This document shows, in pieces, positions 1 to 8,533 of a stretch of 64,000 nucleotides of DNA. Every line of letters begins with the position of its first letter. Position 1 is the first letter of the stretch. Source of the DNA: CAYGBW01 sp964348185. GTDB lineage: Bacteria; Desulfobacterota; BSN033; WVXP01. The position numbers and the translations under genes were made by a program. The DNA is taken from positions 1-64,000 of the forward strand of contig CAYGBW010000101.1 of assembly GCA_964348185.1 (NCBI GenBank). Direction: 5' to 3'. A model generated the notes under the pieces. The model did no database searches and had not been told where the DNA came from. It was given only the letters and a program-made list of their open reading frames with translations.

Positions 1-58
1 TTTTTGTAGATATCACCTCGCTTTATCCCTGGTCTCAATTCTAGCAGGTTACGAATCC

Positions 59-346
59 ATGTCAAGAAAAAAGCCAAAATCCACTGTTCCTTTTCTTATG
101 CAGGGGGTTTTGCAGGCTATACGATCTCATTGATGGTCGCAGGTGCTCTCTTTGAGGCGCATAGGGATCAAGGTGGCCTATGATGAGCGGGTCCTGGGCA
201 GCGGGGAGTTTCTCCACCATCTCCTCGAGGAGGTGGAGGAAAGGGAACGGGAGACGCTGAGGCTGTCCGAGAAGGTGAAGGATTTGGACTGCCTCGCACG
301 TTTTTTGTTGACACCTTTTTCCTATGAGATAGAATCAGGGTCCTAA
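59..346 (+). pseudogene. Remnant of a RAYT/IS200-like (Y1_Tnp) transposase C-terminus
   Basis: Reading in frame from 59, translation gives a short N-terminal part, a TGA stop at 131-133, then a run containing WSQVLSLRR, DERVLGSGEF and an acidic helix. The block 'WS-x-V-LSLRR ... DERVLGSGEF' closely matches what I know of the region that follows the tyrosine transposase domain in REP-associated (RAYT) transposases. The catalytic HUH and Tyr region is absent and the downstream HTH part is cut short, so this is debris and not an active enzyme. A GTG at 143 opens a 67-codon frame, but I do not think it is a functional gene. Family assignment rests on motif recall only. Confidence 0.5.
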
Positions 347-619
347 GGGAGGGGTGGATATGGAGCCTGTCGACTGATCCGCTGGAAAAGACATCTCACC
401 CGAGAAGGGGGAAGGCTCCTTTCAGTGACCCAATCAGCGCTGTGACTTGGAGCTATACTCGCAGGTCCTGCCTTCCACAGAATCGATTCGATACTGAATG
501 GCAGGAACACAAAAGCCCCAGACAAGGCCATAGGGGTAATCATTTCGAATGGCTAGAGAAGAGGGATTCCCTATTGGAATCACCCAGAGCGAGTGTCCTT
601 TTCAACAAGGAGATGAGAC

Positions 620-1747
620 ATGCGCGATAGTCCGGAGATCCTGTCGGTGACCAGCAAGAAAGAGCTCGATACTTTCATCAAGCTTCCGTGGAGGATCTAC
701 AGGGGTGACCCGAACTGGGTTCCTCCTCTGCTCATGGAGCAAAGAGGGCTCCTCGACACCGGAAAGAACCCTTTTTTCATGCACAGCGAGATTCAGCACT
801 ACCTGGCCCGAAGAGGGAAAGAATTTGTAGGCCGTATCTCGGCGATCATCGATCACAACTATAACGACTTTCAGAAGGAAAAAACGGGCTTCTTCGGCTT
901 CTTCGAGTCAATTAACGATCGGGAGGTATCCGGAACCCTGCTCTCCGCGGCGGAGAAATGGATTCGAGACCAGGGGATGAACCGAGTTCTGGGCCCGACA
1001 AACCCTTCAACCAACTACGTGTTGGGCTTGCTCATCGATTCCTTTGACAAGCCCCCGGTGATCCAGATGCCCTACAATCCGGCCTATTACGTCGATCTCT
1101 TTGCGGACTATGGATTGACCAAGGGTCATGACCTTTATGCTTACTACATGGAGGACATCACTCCGATCTCCGATAAGATCAAGCGCGTGGTCGAACGGGT
1201 GCGGAAGCGTAAAAACGTGACCGTCCGGTCGATCAATTTCAAAAGACTCAAGGAGGAGATCCAACTCATCAAGATCGTTTACAACGATGCCTGGGAGAGG
1301 AACTGGGGTTTCGTGCCCTGGACCGACGAAGAGATAGAGCATGCGGGGAAGGATCTCAAAATGGGGGCCATCGAAGACCTCGTGCTCCTGGCCTTCGTGG
1401 AGGGGGAGATCGCCGGCTTCTCCCTCTCTCTTCCTGACCTGAACCAGGCACTGAAACGTATCAACGGGCGGCTGTTGCCTTTCGGCCTGATCAAGATACT
1501 CTGGTATTCCCGGAAGATCGACATGCTGCGCGTCCTGGCTTTGGGGGTTCGCAAGAAGTTCCAGAACCTCGGTCTCGATGCCATCTTTTACTACGAGACT
1601 TACACCCGGGGGATCAAACACGGGTTCCGCCGGGGGGAGTTCTCCTGGCTCCTGGAAAACAACCATGCGATGCGCAACGCCATCGAGAACTGGGGCGCCC
1701 GGATCTACAAGACCTACCGGTTGTATACGAAGGATCTTTCAAGCTGA
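620..1747 (+). CDS. GNAT-superfamily N-acetyltransferase-like protein (YghO-like)
   Basis: A 375-residue soluble protein starting at ATG 620 behind a clear AAGGAG Shine-Dalgarno. N-terminal features such as WRIYRGDPNWVPPL and the C-terminal stretch with NNHAMRNAIENWGARIYKTY are typical of a large bacterial GNAT-fold family that includes E. coli YghO. The 'N-x-x-M-x-x-x-I-x-x-x-G' block corresponds to the last part of the GNAT fold. Acetyl-CoA is the expected donor; the acceptor cannot be told from sequence. It stands alone, with non-coding DNA on both sides. Confidence 0.75.
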   Translation: MRDSPEILSVTSKKELDTFIKLPWRIYRGDPNWVPPLLMEQRGLLDTGKNPFFMHSEIQHYLARRGKEFVGRISAIIDHNYNDFQKEKTGFFGFFESINDREVSGTLLSAAEKWIRDQGMNRVLGPTNPSTNYVLGLLIDSFDKPPVIQMPYNPAYYVDLFADYGLTKGHDLYAYYMEDITPISDKIKRVVERVRKRKNVTVRSINFKRLKEEIQLIKIVYNDAWERNWGFVPWTDEEIEHAGKDLKMGAIEDLVLLAFVEGEIAGFSLSLPDLNQALKRINGRLLPFGLIKILWYSRKIDMLRVLALGVRKKFQNLGLDAIFYYETYTRGIKHGFRRGEFSWLLENNHAMRNAIENWGARIYKTYRLYTKDLSS

Positions 1748-2153
1748 GATAAACGCCGCCACGGCATTCGGCAGCGTACTCTGGTACTCAGTACCCCTCA
1801 CACCGGGCGTGCGACAGATCAGGTTCTTCTTCGAGGCAGGCATCGGGGGGGGGGATAGGATGACAAGTTCCTATCGTGAAATGGGAGACATTTTGGTGTG
1901 AATTCTGCTCATGGGAGGTTTCTGGTCGAAGATGAATTCATCGAAACAGCCACAGCCCCGATTATGCCATGATGATTACTTCAGAGATTATCATCCGAGG
2001 ATAGGGAGGTAGATCGGCCTGATCCGAAGTCGTTCGAGCCGGGCCAGAGATATTCATTCTTTCAGCTAGTTACTCTATATTTCTTCTGGTGGTTTCTAGC
2101 CCGAAATCACCGATTGTGAGCGTTTTGTAACGATGTTGATCAATCAAGATTCG
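1748..2153. other. Intergenic stretch without recognisable gene
   Basis: About 400 bp between the acetyltransferase and the convergent class IV aminotransferase. No convincing reading frame on either strand. It contains a G10 homopolymer at 1845-1854. No clear hairpin-plus-T-run terminator was seen. Confidence 0.5.
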
Positions 2154-3044
2154 TTATTCGCCGTAGATGGGCGTTCCTTCTCGACCGACAAGTTCCTTGA
2201 AGCCTCGCTTGATTTGGTTGGTTATGGGGCCAGGGACTCCCTCCCCTATACGCCGACCATCAATCCACACCATCGGCACAATTTCGAGACGGGTCGCAGT
2301 CGCGAAACATTCGTCACCCGTATATAGATCGTGCATTGTCAAAGGTTCCTCAGCCGTTTCCAGGCCTTGCTCCCGGCAAACGCGCAGAATCGCCCGCCTT
2401 GTAACTCCGTCCAGGACGCCAACCCAGAGTGGCGGAGTAACCACCCGAGAATGCTTTACAACGAAAAGGTTGTCACCCGTAAGCTCACAGACGAACCCCT
2501 GAGCGTTCAGGAAGATCGCTTCTTGAGCTCCAGCGGCATGGGCCTGCAGCTTGGCCAAGATGTTGTTGAGATAGTTGGTTGACTTTACTTGCGGGCTGAG
2601 GACATCGGGGCCACTGCGCCGTGTGGCAACGGTCACGGCTTTGATCCCCCTCTCGCTTGCACGCGTCTGGCCAATATCCTCCGGGTGGCGGATCTCAGAA
2701 TCTACAATAACGACCAGGGTCGCCTTCGGACACTTGATAGGATCTAGACCTAGAGGTCCTGACCCCCGGCTCGCCACGGGCCGGATGTAGGCGTCTCGCA
2801 AACTGTTGCGACGCACAGTCTCCAGGATCACCTCTTTCATCGCATCGCGACTCAGAGGCAATTCCAACATGATGGACTGGGCCGACTCGTAGAAGCGATC
2901 CACATGCTCCTCCAGGCCAAAGATTCGTCCATCGTAGGCGCGGATGCCCTCAAATACCCCATCCCCATAGAGAAATCCGTGATCGAAAACCGAAATCTTG
3001 GCTTGGTCTTCTGAAACGAAATCACCATTCAGATAAAAGATCAT
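2154..3044 (-). CDS. Class IV PLP aminotransferase, branched-chain (IlvE-like)
   Basis: A 296-residue fold-type IV PLP enzyme. Recognisable blocks are FDHGFLYGDGVFEGIRAY near the N-terminus, VKSTNYLNNILAK in the middle, with the likely Schiff-base Lys in QVKSTNYLNN, and ELTGDNLFVV plus GVLDGVTR further on. Length and motifs fit archaeal/deltaproteobacterial branched-chain aminotransferases, which interconvert Val/Leu/Ile and their 2-oxo acids; D-amino-acid aminotransferase is the main alternative. A GAGG Shine-Dalgarno precedes ATG 3044. It is the last of three same-strand metabolic genes (6.7-2.2 kb), but a 370-bp repeat-bearing gap separates it from the HemL-like gene, so co-transcription is uncertain. 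Confidence 0.85.
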   Translation of the reverse strand: MIFYLNGDFVSEDQAKISVFDHGFLYGDGVFEGIRAYDGRIFGLEEHVDRFYESAQSIMLELPLSRDAMKEVILETVRRNSLRDAYIRPVASRGSGPLGLDPIKCPKATLVVIVDSEIRHPEDIGQTRASERGIKAVTVATRRSGPDVLSPQVKSTNYLNNILAKLQAHAAGAQEAIFLNAQGFVCELTGDNLFVVKHSRVVTPPLWVGVLDGVTRRAILRVCREQGLETAEEPLTMHDLYTGDECFATATRLEIVPMVWIDGRRIGEGVPGPITNQIKRGFKELVGREGTPIYGE

Positions 3045-3189
3045 AACAGAACCTCACGTTTTCTGGAGTCAACTACCACCCCTGGAAGGGGTAGCTTGAT
3101 TGCGACCCTAAAAGGGCCTTATCTATCTCTCACAGAGGGTACAGAGACTCAGAGTTTTTGAGCGAATCTTTGAGAGGAAGACTACAAAA

Positions 3190-3400
3190 ATGTTCAATTC
3201 GTTCAAGTTGTTCGATTCGTTCAAGACGCAAATCCATTTCGAAATCACCAAACCACCCGAACACGAGATCAAGCTGCTCGAACAAGCGAAGCGATTGAAC
3301 AATTCGAACGATCCGAACCTCTCTGGGCGCTCTAGCGACCCTGAGCCGAGCCGAAGGGAGCGGGCGAGAGATCATCAGAAGATCCTTATCGGGTCGCTTA
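3190..3400. repeat. Low-complexity tandem/inverted repeats (TTCRATTCGTTCAAG type) and REP-like palindrome
   Basis: At 3190-3224 a 17-18 bp unit containing TTCAATTCGTTCAAG / TTCGATTCGTTCAAG occurs twice in tandem. At about 3280-3318 a related run in the opposite sense (GAACAA, ATTGAACAATTCGAACGAT) follows. Further on, AGCGACCC (3333-3340) and GGGTCGCT (3390-3397) form an inverted pair around a CCTGAGCCGAGCCGAAGG core. The segment is clearly non-coding, and similar GAACNATTC arrays are intergenic in other bacteria as far as I recall. No function is assigned. Confidence 0.55.
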
Positions 3401-3413
3401 GCCCCTCCTTGGC

Positions 3414-4802
3414 TTACTGGGAGATTAACTCCGGCGCCGCCTGTTCGACGTAAGGTCTCATTTCCACCAGACAATCCTTCAGCGCAACGCCCGCCTCATC
3501 GACCTCTTTTTCACCCATGGGGGTCGAGACGTTGAACATGGCTCTTGTCGCCGCAAAAACCCCTCGATCCATAAGCATCAGATGGAGAATCGTCCTCATA
3601 TCTGCTCTCCCGGTCGCAGCACCTCGCCAGTCCGTGACTTCCTGATTCGTGAAGTGAATCTGACCCAATGAGCCTGTTCCGGTTACCTCAGCGATGATTC
3701 CGACTTCCTCCAACACCCTACAAAAGTTGCTCCTTAACCTGTCACCCAACCCATTGATTCGATCAATCTCAGTAGCCGTTAACACTTTGAGTGTTGCCAA
3801 TCCGGCCACCATGCTCACTGGGTTCCCATTGAAGGTTCCCGAATGCCCTATGGAACCAGGGTTCAATGGAGAAAAAAGATCCATGAGTTCCGCACGACCG
3901 GCGACTCCACCCACAGGATATCCACCGCCGATTATCTTCCCCAAAGTGGTCAAATCGGGAGCGACGTCATGGATCTCCTGACAGCCACCCTTTGCCAATC
4001 TAAACGAAATGACCTCGTCAAAGATCAATGGAATCCTATACCGGCATGCCAATTCTCTCAACGTCTTGAGGAAGTCTGGATGAGCCGGTATCATCCCGCA
4101 GGCTCCTTGCACTGGCTCCACGATGATGGCAGCCAAATCCTCGTGATGTTCTTCAACGATTCGCTCCGCTATCCGGCTTCTGTTAAACGGCGCAATGATG
4201 CAATCACTGACAACATTGGGGGGTATGCTGGTATCTTCCGGCACACTGTTCGGGCTCTCGATAGATCCGGCCTTCTCCAAGGTCGGCTTAATGCTGATCT
4301 CCGCCAGATCGTGACTCCCGTGATAGCCCCCCTCCATTTTTAGGACCTTGTATTTCTTCCTATAGGCTCTGGCCAAACGGATGGCAGCAAGTGTTGCTTC
4401 CGTTCCCGAATTGCAAAACCTTACCCTTTCTGCTGAAGGCAATCGATCACAGATTTCCTCGGCAAGCCTAACCTGGCTGTCTACCGGAGAAGCATAGGCA
4501 GACCCTCGTCTGACCTGGTCGTTCACGGCCTCCACAACTCGAGGATGGGCATGTCCGTGTACCAGTGAGGTGTAGTTGTTTACAAAATCGATGTATCTAT
4601 TGGCGTCAACATCATGAAGCCGGCATCCTTCACCACGTCCCATGAAAGACGGAAAAGGTCGGTGAAACGTCACGGTCCTTGTGTTTCCTCCAGGTAGAAA
4701 CCGTTGAGCCTCCTTATGTAACTGCTCTGATTTAGGCCTCTTGGAGGCATAGGTCCTGTGAATACCCTTCACAAAATCATCAAACAGCTTCTTGTCAATC
4801 AT
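3414..4802 (-). CDS. Class III aminotransferase, glutamate-1-semialdehyde aminomutase-like
   Basis: A 462-residue fold-type I PLP enzyme. It has GGNTRTVTFHRPFPSFMGRG near the N-terminus, RFCNSGTEATLAAIRLAR (phosphate loop), IIVEPVQG, LIFDEVISFR, and LTTLGKIIGGGYPVGG with the Schiff-base Lys. This is the HemL/GSA-aminomutase branch of class III aminotransferases, but the enzyme sits beside a ThDP enzyme and not beside other haem genes, so it may be a paralogue acting on another amino acid or amine. An AAGGGGA Shine-Dalgarno lies 6 nt upstream of ATG 4802. A 177-nt gap separates it from the upstream ThDP gene on the same strand. Confidence 0.85.
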   Translation of the reverse strand: MIDKKLFDDFVKGIHRTYASKRPKSEQLHKEAQRFLPGGNTRTVTFHRPFPSFMGRGEGCRLHDVDANRYIDFVNNYTSLVHGHAHPRVVEAVNDQVRRGSAYASPVDSQVRLAEEICDRLPSAERVRFCNSGTEATLAAIRLARAYRKKYKVLKMEGGYHGSHDLAEISIKPTLEKAGSIESPNSVPEDTSIPPNVVSDCIIAPFNRSRIAERIVEEHHEDLAAIIVEPVQGACGMIPAHPDFLKTLRELACRYRIPLIFDEVISFRLAKGGCQEIHDVAPDLTTLGKIIGGGYPVGGVAGRAELMDLFSPLNPGSIGHSGTFNGNPVSMVAGLATLKVLTATEIDRINGLGDRLRSNFCRVLEEVGIIAEVTGTGSLGQIHFTNQEVTDWRGAATGRADMRTILHLMLMDRGVFAATRAMFNVSTPMGEKEVDEAGVALKDCLVEMRPYVEQAAPELISQ

Positions 4803-4979
4803 AGAAATCCCCTTTTACGAACCGTTTTTCAACCATAGAATTACACATGATTCTTCCGACGCTAACCTTTCGCTTCCTTTCTATCTCGCGGCCGACCAAT
4901 GCCCGGTCAACGCATATCCGTGCCTTGCTTTTATCCTGAAAAGTCCAGAAACCGTCAACCGATAGGATTCCGCTCAGAA

Positions 4980-6686
4980 TCACCTTTGAAAGGTCGGCGC
5001 AGGCCAGGCGGGGTGATGCTCCGGGTCGGTGACCACATCAACGACGGCTGGCACATCTGCCGCCAGGGCCGTCTCCAATGCGGCTCTTATCGCTCCAGGA
5101 CGCTCCACCCGTATTCCCAAACAGCCGAGCTCTTGAGCTATTCTGGCGAAGTTGACGTCTCGGAACTTATACATATCATCTTTGTTCCCAGGGGTATCGC
5201 CATAGGCGAGGTTTATTCCCTGCAAGCATTGTAACAGACAGTGATTATTGTTCACTACGGTCACCGTTTTTATCCCCCAACGAACCGCGGTCTCAAGCTC
5301 GCTCAGGTGATACCAGAATCCTCCGTCTCCGGTGAAGCAGATCACGGGCCGTTCCGGTGCTGCGCATTTTGCTCCCAATGACGCCGGGAACGCCCAACCC
5401 AGGGAACCGGCGGACCGGAGATAGGTTTGTCCAGGATCCGTGAGGTCCATCATCGTACCCGTCCAGAGGCTTGAGTAGCCCGTATCTGCGACCAGGATGG
5501 CGTTGGATGGTAGGCTATTTGTAAGCTCTTTGCACAACCTCTCTGGAAGTATTGGCGAAGCGTCGGAGTTGACCAAAGGCTCCACCTCCTCGCGCCACCC
5601 CTGCACCAATTGGTGAGCCCGGTGGGTCCACGTCTTCTTCCTGCCTTTAGGTTTAACCCATTCCATGAGCCGGCTAACCGTGACCCTGGCGTCTCCCATA
5701 AGCCCGACCGTATTGGGATAGCTTCTGCCCAATTCGGACGGATTGATATCGATCTGGATCACCGGCGTGCCCGGCTGGGGTACGGTCCACGCATTGGTGA
5801 CTTGTTCTCCAGTGCCGCTTCCGACATACAGCACCAGGTCGGCCTCTGTAACTATCTGGTTGGCGCACCAGCGGGAATAGGAGCCGACCACCCCCACACT
5901 GAGGGGATGGCCTTCCGAGATCGTCCCTTTCCCATTAAGGGAGGTGGCCACTGGCATGGAAAGCATTTCTGCAAGCTTCACGATTTCAGGCCCTGCTGAG
6001 GACGCCGTCGCTCCGCCGCCTGCGACAACGACGGGCCTCTCGGCATCTGCCAGAATCCGAGCTGACTCTCGCACACAATGATCTTCGGGCTCGGACCGTC
6101 TTGCCGGGTAATGGGTGAAGGGTTGTTCAACGATGACTTTCAGATCTGTCTCAGACAGAGCAATCGCTTCTCCCTGATACCCCAAAAAATCCAAATGGAC
6201 AGGGCCCGGCGCTCCGCAGGTCGCCTCACGGAAGGCCTGACGGAGCAGGTAGGGGAGTTGTTCTACGGTGTCCACGCATGCGTTATACTTGGTGACCGGC
6301 TCATACATGATATTGTGAAGAATCTCCTGATAGGCGTGCCGATACTGAGCAATCGGAGGTTTGCGCCCGGTTATCGCGATAACCGGCGAAAATCCAAGAA
6401 ACGCATCTTGAAGCCCGGCCGCCAGATTTGCAGCTCCCACCGACTGGGCCATGCATATCCCCGGTCCGCGCCTCACTCGAGCATATCCGTCTGCCATGTA
6501 TGCAGCTGCCTTTTCCGAATGAGTCAAAATCCGACGGATTCCCAAGGTCTCCATCTCTACGAGGGCTCGCCTCAGAATGGCGTCGACCCAAAAGACGTGG
6601 GTCACACCGTAGCCTTTGAAAGTCTCAGCAATAAAACGGGCTCCAGATATCCGAGCCGCTTTGGCACCCGTACCTTGTAATCTCAT
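4980..6686 (-). CDS. ThDP-dependent enzyme, acetolactate synthase/benzoylformate decarboxylase family
   Basis: About 568 residues with the three-domain ThDP fold. The catalytic Glu lies in LTHSEKAAAYMADGYAR, the central domain has VVVAGGGA and VATSLNGKGTI, and the C-terminal ThDP/Mg motif is GDGGFWYHLSELETA followed by VVNNNH. The N-terminal motif is HVFWVDA where acetolactate synthases usually have VFGVPG, so the substrate pocket is unusual. No regulatory subunit (IlvN) gene is adjacent, arguing against a housekeeping acetohydroxyacid synthase. The ATG at 6686 is preferred over 6692 because the GAGGAAG Shine-Dalgarno then has normal spacing. It is probably co-transcribed with the class III aminotransferase downstream. 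The reaction is unknown: decarboxylation or carboligation of a 2-oxo acid is expected. Confidence 0.8.
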   Translation of the reverse strand: MRLQGTGAKAARISGARFIAETFKGYGVTHVFWVDAILRRALVEMETLGIRRILTHSEKAAAYMADGYARVRRGPGICMAQSVGAANLAAGLQDAFLGFSPVIAITGRKPPIAQYRHAYQEILHNIMYEPVTKYNACVDTVEQLPYLLRQAFREATCGAPGPVHLDFLGYQGEAIALSETDLKVIVEQPFTHYPARRSEPEDHCVRESARILADAERPVVVAGGGATASSAGPEIVKLAEMLSMPVATSLNGKGTISEGHPLSVGVVGSYSRWCANQIVTEADLVLYVGSGTGEQVTNAWTVPQPGTPVIQIDINPSELGRSYPNTVGLMGDARVTVSRLMEWVKPKGRKKTWTHRAHQLVQGWREEVEPLVNSDASPILPERLCKELTNSLPSNAILVADTGYSSLWTGTMMDLTDPGQTYLRSAGSLGWAFPASLGAKCAAPERPVICFTGDGGFWYHLSELETAVRWGIKTVTVVNNNHCLLQCLQGINLAYGDTPGNKDDMYKFRDVNFARIAQELGCLGIRVERPGAIRAALETALAADVPAVVDVVTDPEHHPAWPAPTFQR

Positions 6687-6774
6687 TCTCATACTTCCTC
6701 AAGAGACAATCCTCTTGAGTGAAAGCGATGACCCAAAAGGGGAGATAAGATAATACGACAAACCCCAATGCTTC

Positions 6775-7044
6775 TCAAGTTGGAAAACGATGATGCGTGA
6801 CACAGGCGAAGTCAATCTCCGCCCCACATTCACTGACGAGTACGGGTTCGACTCCCTCGACACTGTGGAATAGGAAATGGGTGACCCCTTCGAAGAGTTC
6901 CATACCTTCCACATCCTGGCCCTAGACCTGTCCTTTTCTATCAAGATATTCGGCGACTTCTCTTGTGACGAGAACGGCTAAATTGCTATGGATTAGGGCA
7001 CTTGTATCAGGGAATGCATCGAATGATTTAAATAGTTTTAATTT
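6775..7044 (-). pseudogene. Possible decayed coding remnant with in-frame TAG
   Basis: On the minus strand a frame runs from about 7044 to TGA at 6775, interrupted only by TAG at 6924-6922. The translation on both sides looks protein-like (ALIHSNLAVLVTREVAEYL before the stop; ELFEGVTHFLFHSVEGVEP and SECGAEIDFACVTHHR after it), unlike the surrounding AT-rich DNA. No ATG/GTG start with a ribosome binding site is visible. I do not recognise the family. A broken gene is the simplest reading; chance cannot be excluded. Confidence 0.3.
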
Positions 7045-7518
7045 CTAAATGGTTAGGATATATCTTCTAATGTTTAAATTTATGCGAATAATTTGGTTAG
7101 AATCTGATGTGTAAGTACTTGTAAAGAGATAAAAATTGGTAGCGAAAAGGAGATCCCAATTCCAGTCTCAAAAACTCCTAGTGCCGAGGCATTTAGGCTT
7201 GAATTGAAATGTGGAAGTGGCAGGGGTCATTTTTGGACTTTGCAAACTCAAATCGATTCTTTTGTATTGTGTATTTAAATGGTTCACTAAAAGAGCTTAG
7301 AAATCACATTAACACGATTGGCACGTAATCTTGTGTGCCTCTACGTACTCGAGGGAGGTGGCAGGGGAGGGTGACGATCGTATCGTGCCATCAGCGCTTT
7401 GGTGTTTGGCCTCAGGCAGAAGGCCTTCCCTATAAACTTCTCCTTACCCTTGCCTTGTGTAAAGAATCGCCTCAGCCCTTGAAAAGACCTTTTCTATTGT
7501 TCTAAAATCTAATACACG
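7045..7518. other. AT-rich intergenic region without recognisable gene
   Basis: Markedly richer in A+T than its neighbours (especially about 7020-7320) with no supported reading frame on either strand. It lies directly upstream of a two-hairpin structure ending in a T-run, so part of it could be the promoter or body of a small RNA. Confidence 0.4.
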
Positions 7519-7594
7519 AAGGGAGAAGCAATCTCCCTTTGATCGTCTTCCCTCTACTGGTTTTGCCCCCCAATGCCGGTAGAGGGATTTTTTT
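7519..7594 (+). terminator. Tandem hairpins ending in a strong intrinsic terminator
   Basis: The first stem is AAGGGAGA / TCTCCCTT with a 5-nt loop (about 7519-7540). The second stem is CCCTCTACTGG (7550-7560) paired with CCGGTAGAGGG (7576-7586), one G-T wobble, followed by a run of seven T (7588-7594). This is the clearest rho-independent terminator I see in the window, yet no protein gene ends just upstream on the plus strand. It may end a non-coding RNA transcribed from 7.0-7.5 kb. Confidence 0.65.
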
Positions 7595-7884
7595 GCGTGT
7601 CTATCCACGGGGTTTCCAACTGCTTGGCTCAGCGTGTTGCTGGAGTAGTGGATCGGACCCACAGGCGTACCCCTTAGAATGCTCCCGTGAAACTGAGAAT
7701 AGATATCCCATCATGGGTTTCTGAAATCCACAGAGACCTCTAAAGAACCCAAAACGTCGCACTTGGTGGGAATCAAGATTCTTTGATAACCATGCTCAGC
7801 GAAGCGGAGAGGTAGATTTGTGGAAGAAAATACTTTATCCTTCTTCGAAATCGGAGTGTTTCACACACGACGGGAGGACGAGAG

Positions 7885-8340
7885 ATGGATCCGTTAGACG
7901 GGATACCGATTGACCAAGCCTCGTATCACTTGGGCATGATTACGGCCTTTGTTGAGATCGTGGCGGCGGGTGTGAAAAAACTGGGATTGAGCCCCCCCCT
8001 CGATCCAGAGGAACTGGAACGACTGCTGAAAGGGGCAGAGAGGGTTGCCACGGCGTATGGCGTAAAGCTCTATCGTGAAAAAGAGTTCATAACCACAGAT
8101 CTTTTCGATCCTGAGTTCACCCGAGGCAAGCACGTTCTTCTGATCTATCAGGATCCAGAGGTCAAGGATATCTATATAGCCCTCAAGGAGGAAAAGGCGG
8201 GCCTTATCAAGGCAGGGCATTTCCAGGGAGAACAGAGGAAAGAGATTGCGAGAAAACTGGGCCGTCTTCTTAGCTACGGGGAAGACCAGATAGAGAAGAT
8301 GCTTTCAAAGGTTCCGAGTTCACCGTACATGCTCGATTGA
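7885..8340 (+). CDS. Conserved-looking hypothetical protein, 151 aa
   Basis: Starts at ATG 7885 with a good GGGAGGACGAG ribosome binding site. The protein is soluble, with alternating helical segments (DPEELERLLKGAERVATAYG, EEKAGLIKAG, EQRKEIARKLGRLLSYGEDQ) and a central strand-rich part (HVLLIYQDPEVKDIYIALK). No signal peptide, membrane segment or metal motif. I do not recognise a family. The N-terminal DGIPIDQASYHLGMITAFVEIVAAGVKKL reads like a small-molecule or protein-binding helix pair, but that is only impression. Confidence 0.65.
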   Translation: MDPLDGIPIDQASYHLGMITAFVEIVAAGVKKLGLSPPLDPEELERLLKGAERVATAYGVKLYREKEFITTDLFDPEFTRGKHVLLIYQDPEVKDIYIALKEEKAGLIKAGHFQGEQRKEIARKLGRLLSYGEDQIEKMLSKVPSSPYMLD

Positions 8341-8486
8341 ATAGGCTGATCACCACCCCGGCTGCCACGGGAAAGCTGCCGTTCGATATTCAAACTGCCA
8401 ACCAGGGTAAAGCTGTTCGCCTGAAAGGCGAAGGTTTTGAACCTGGCGAATGGAAAATAATGGGGCTCCCGTCAGAAGCTGTGTGA
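8337..8486 (+). other. Short coding-like frame overlapping the stop of the previous gene
   Basis: A 49-codon frame opens at TTG 8337, overlapping the upstream stop as TTGA, and reads through DIQTANQGKAVRLKGEGF and EPGEWKIMGLPSEAV to TGA at 8484-8486. The residue pattern looks like a small beta domain. There is no good Shine-Dalgarno, and the run includes a perfect hairpin (TTCGCC-TGAAA-GGCGAA, 8408-8424). It could be a coupled small protein, a gene remnant, or chance. Confidence 0.25.
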
Positions 8487-8533
8487 GTCAGGCATCCTGC
8501 GAATCCAGGGATCAAGCTCTGTCGTGAATCCTA

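Noticed and set aside
1845..1854. G10 tract, possible phase-variable site
   Set aside because: It lies in a non-coding gap without a nearby promoter pair, so no phase-switching role can be supported.
4795..4983. A 62-codon minus-strand frame that starts as ATGA on the ThDP stop and ends inside the HemL-type start
   Set aside because: The overlaps are suggestive of coupling, but the residues look random, there is no ribosome binding site of its own and the HemL-type gene has its own good Shine-Dalgarno.
7318..7334. TTGGCACG...TTGTG, a sigma-54-like promoter
   Set aside because: The spacing between the GG and the GC/GT element is one base too long and the -12 element is GT, not GC; no sigma-54 gene or activator nearby.
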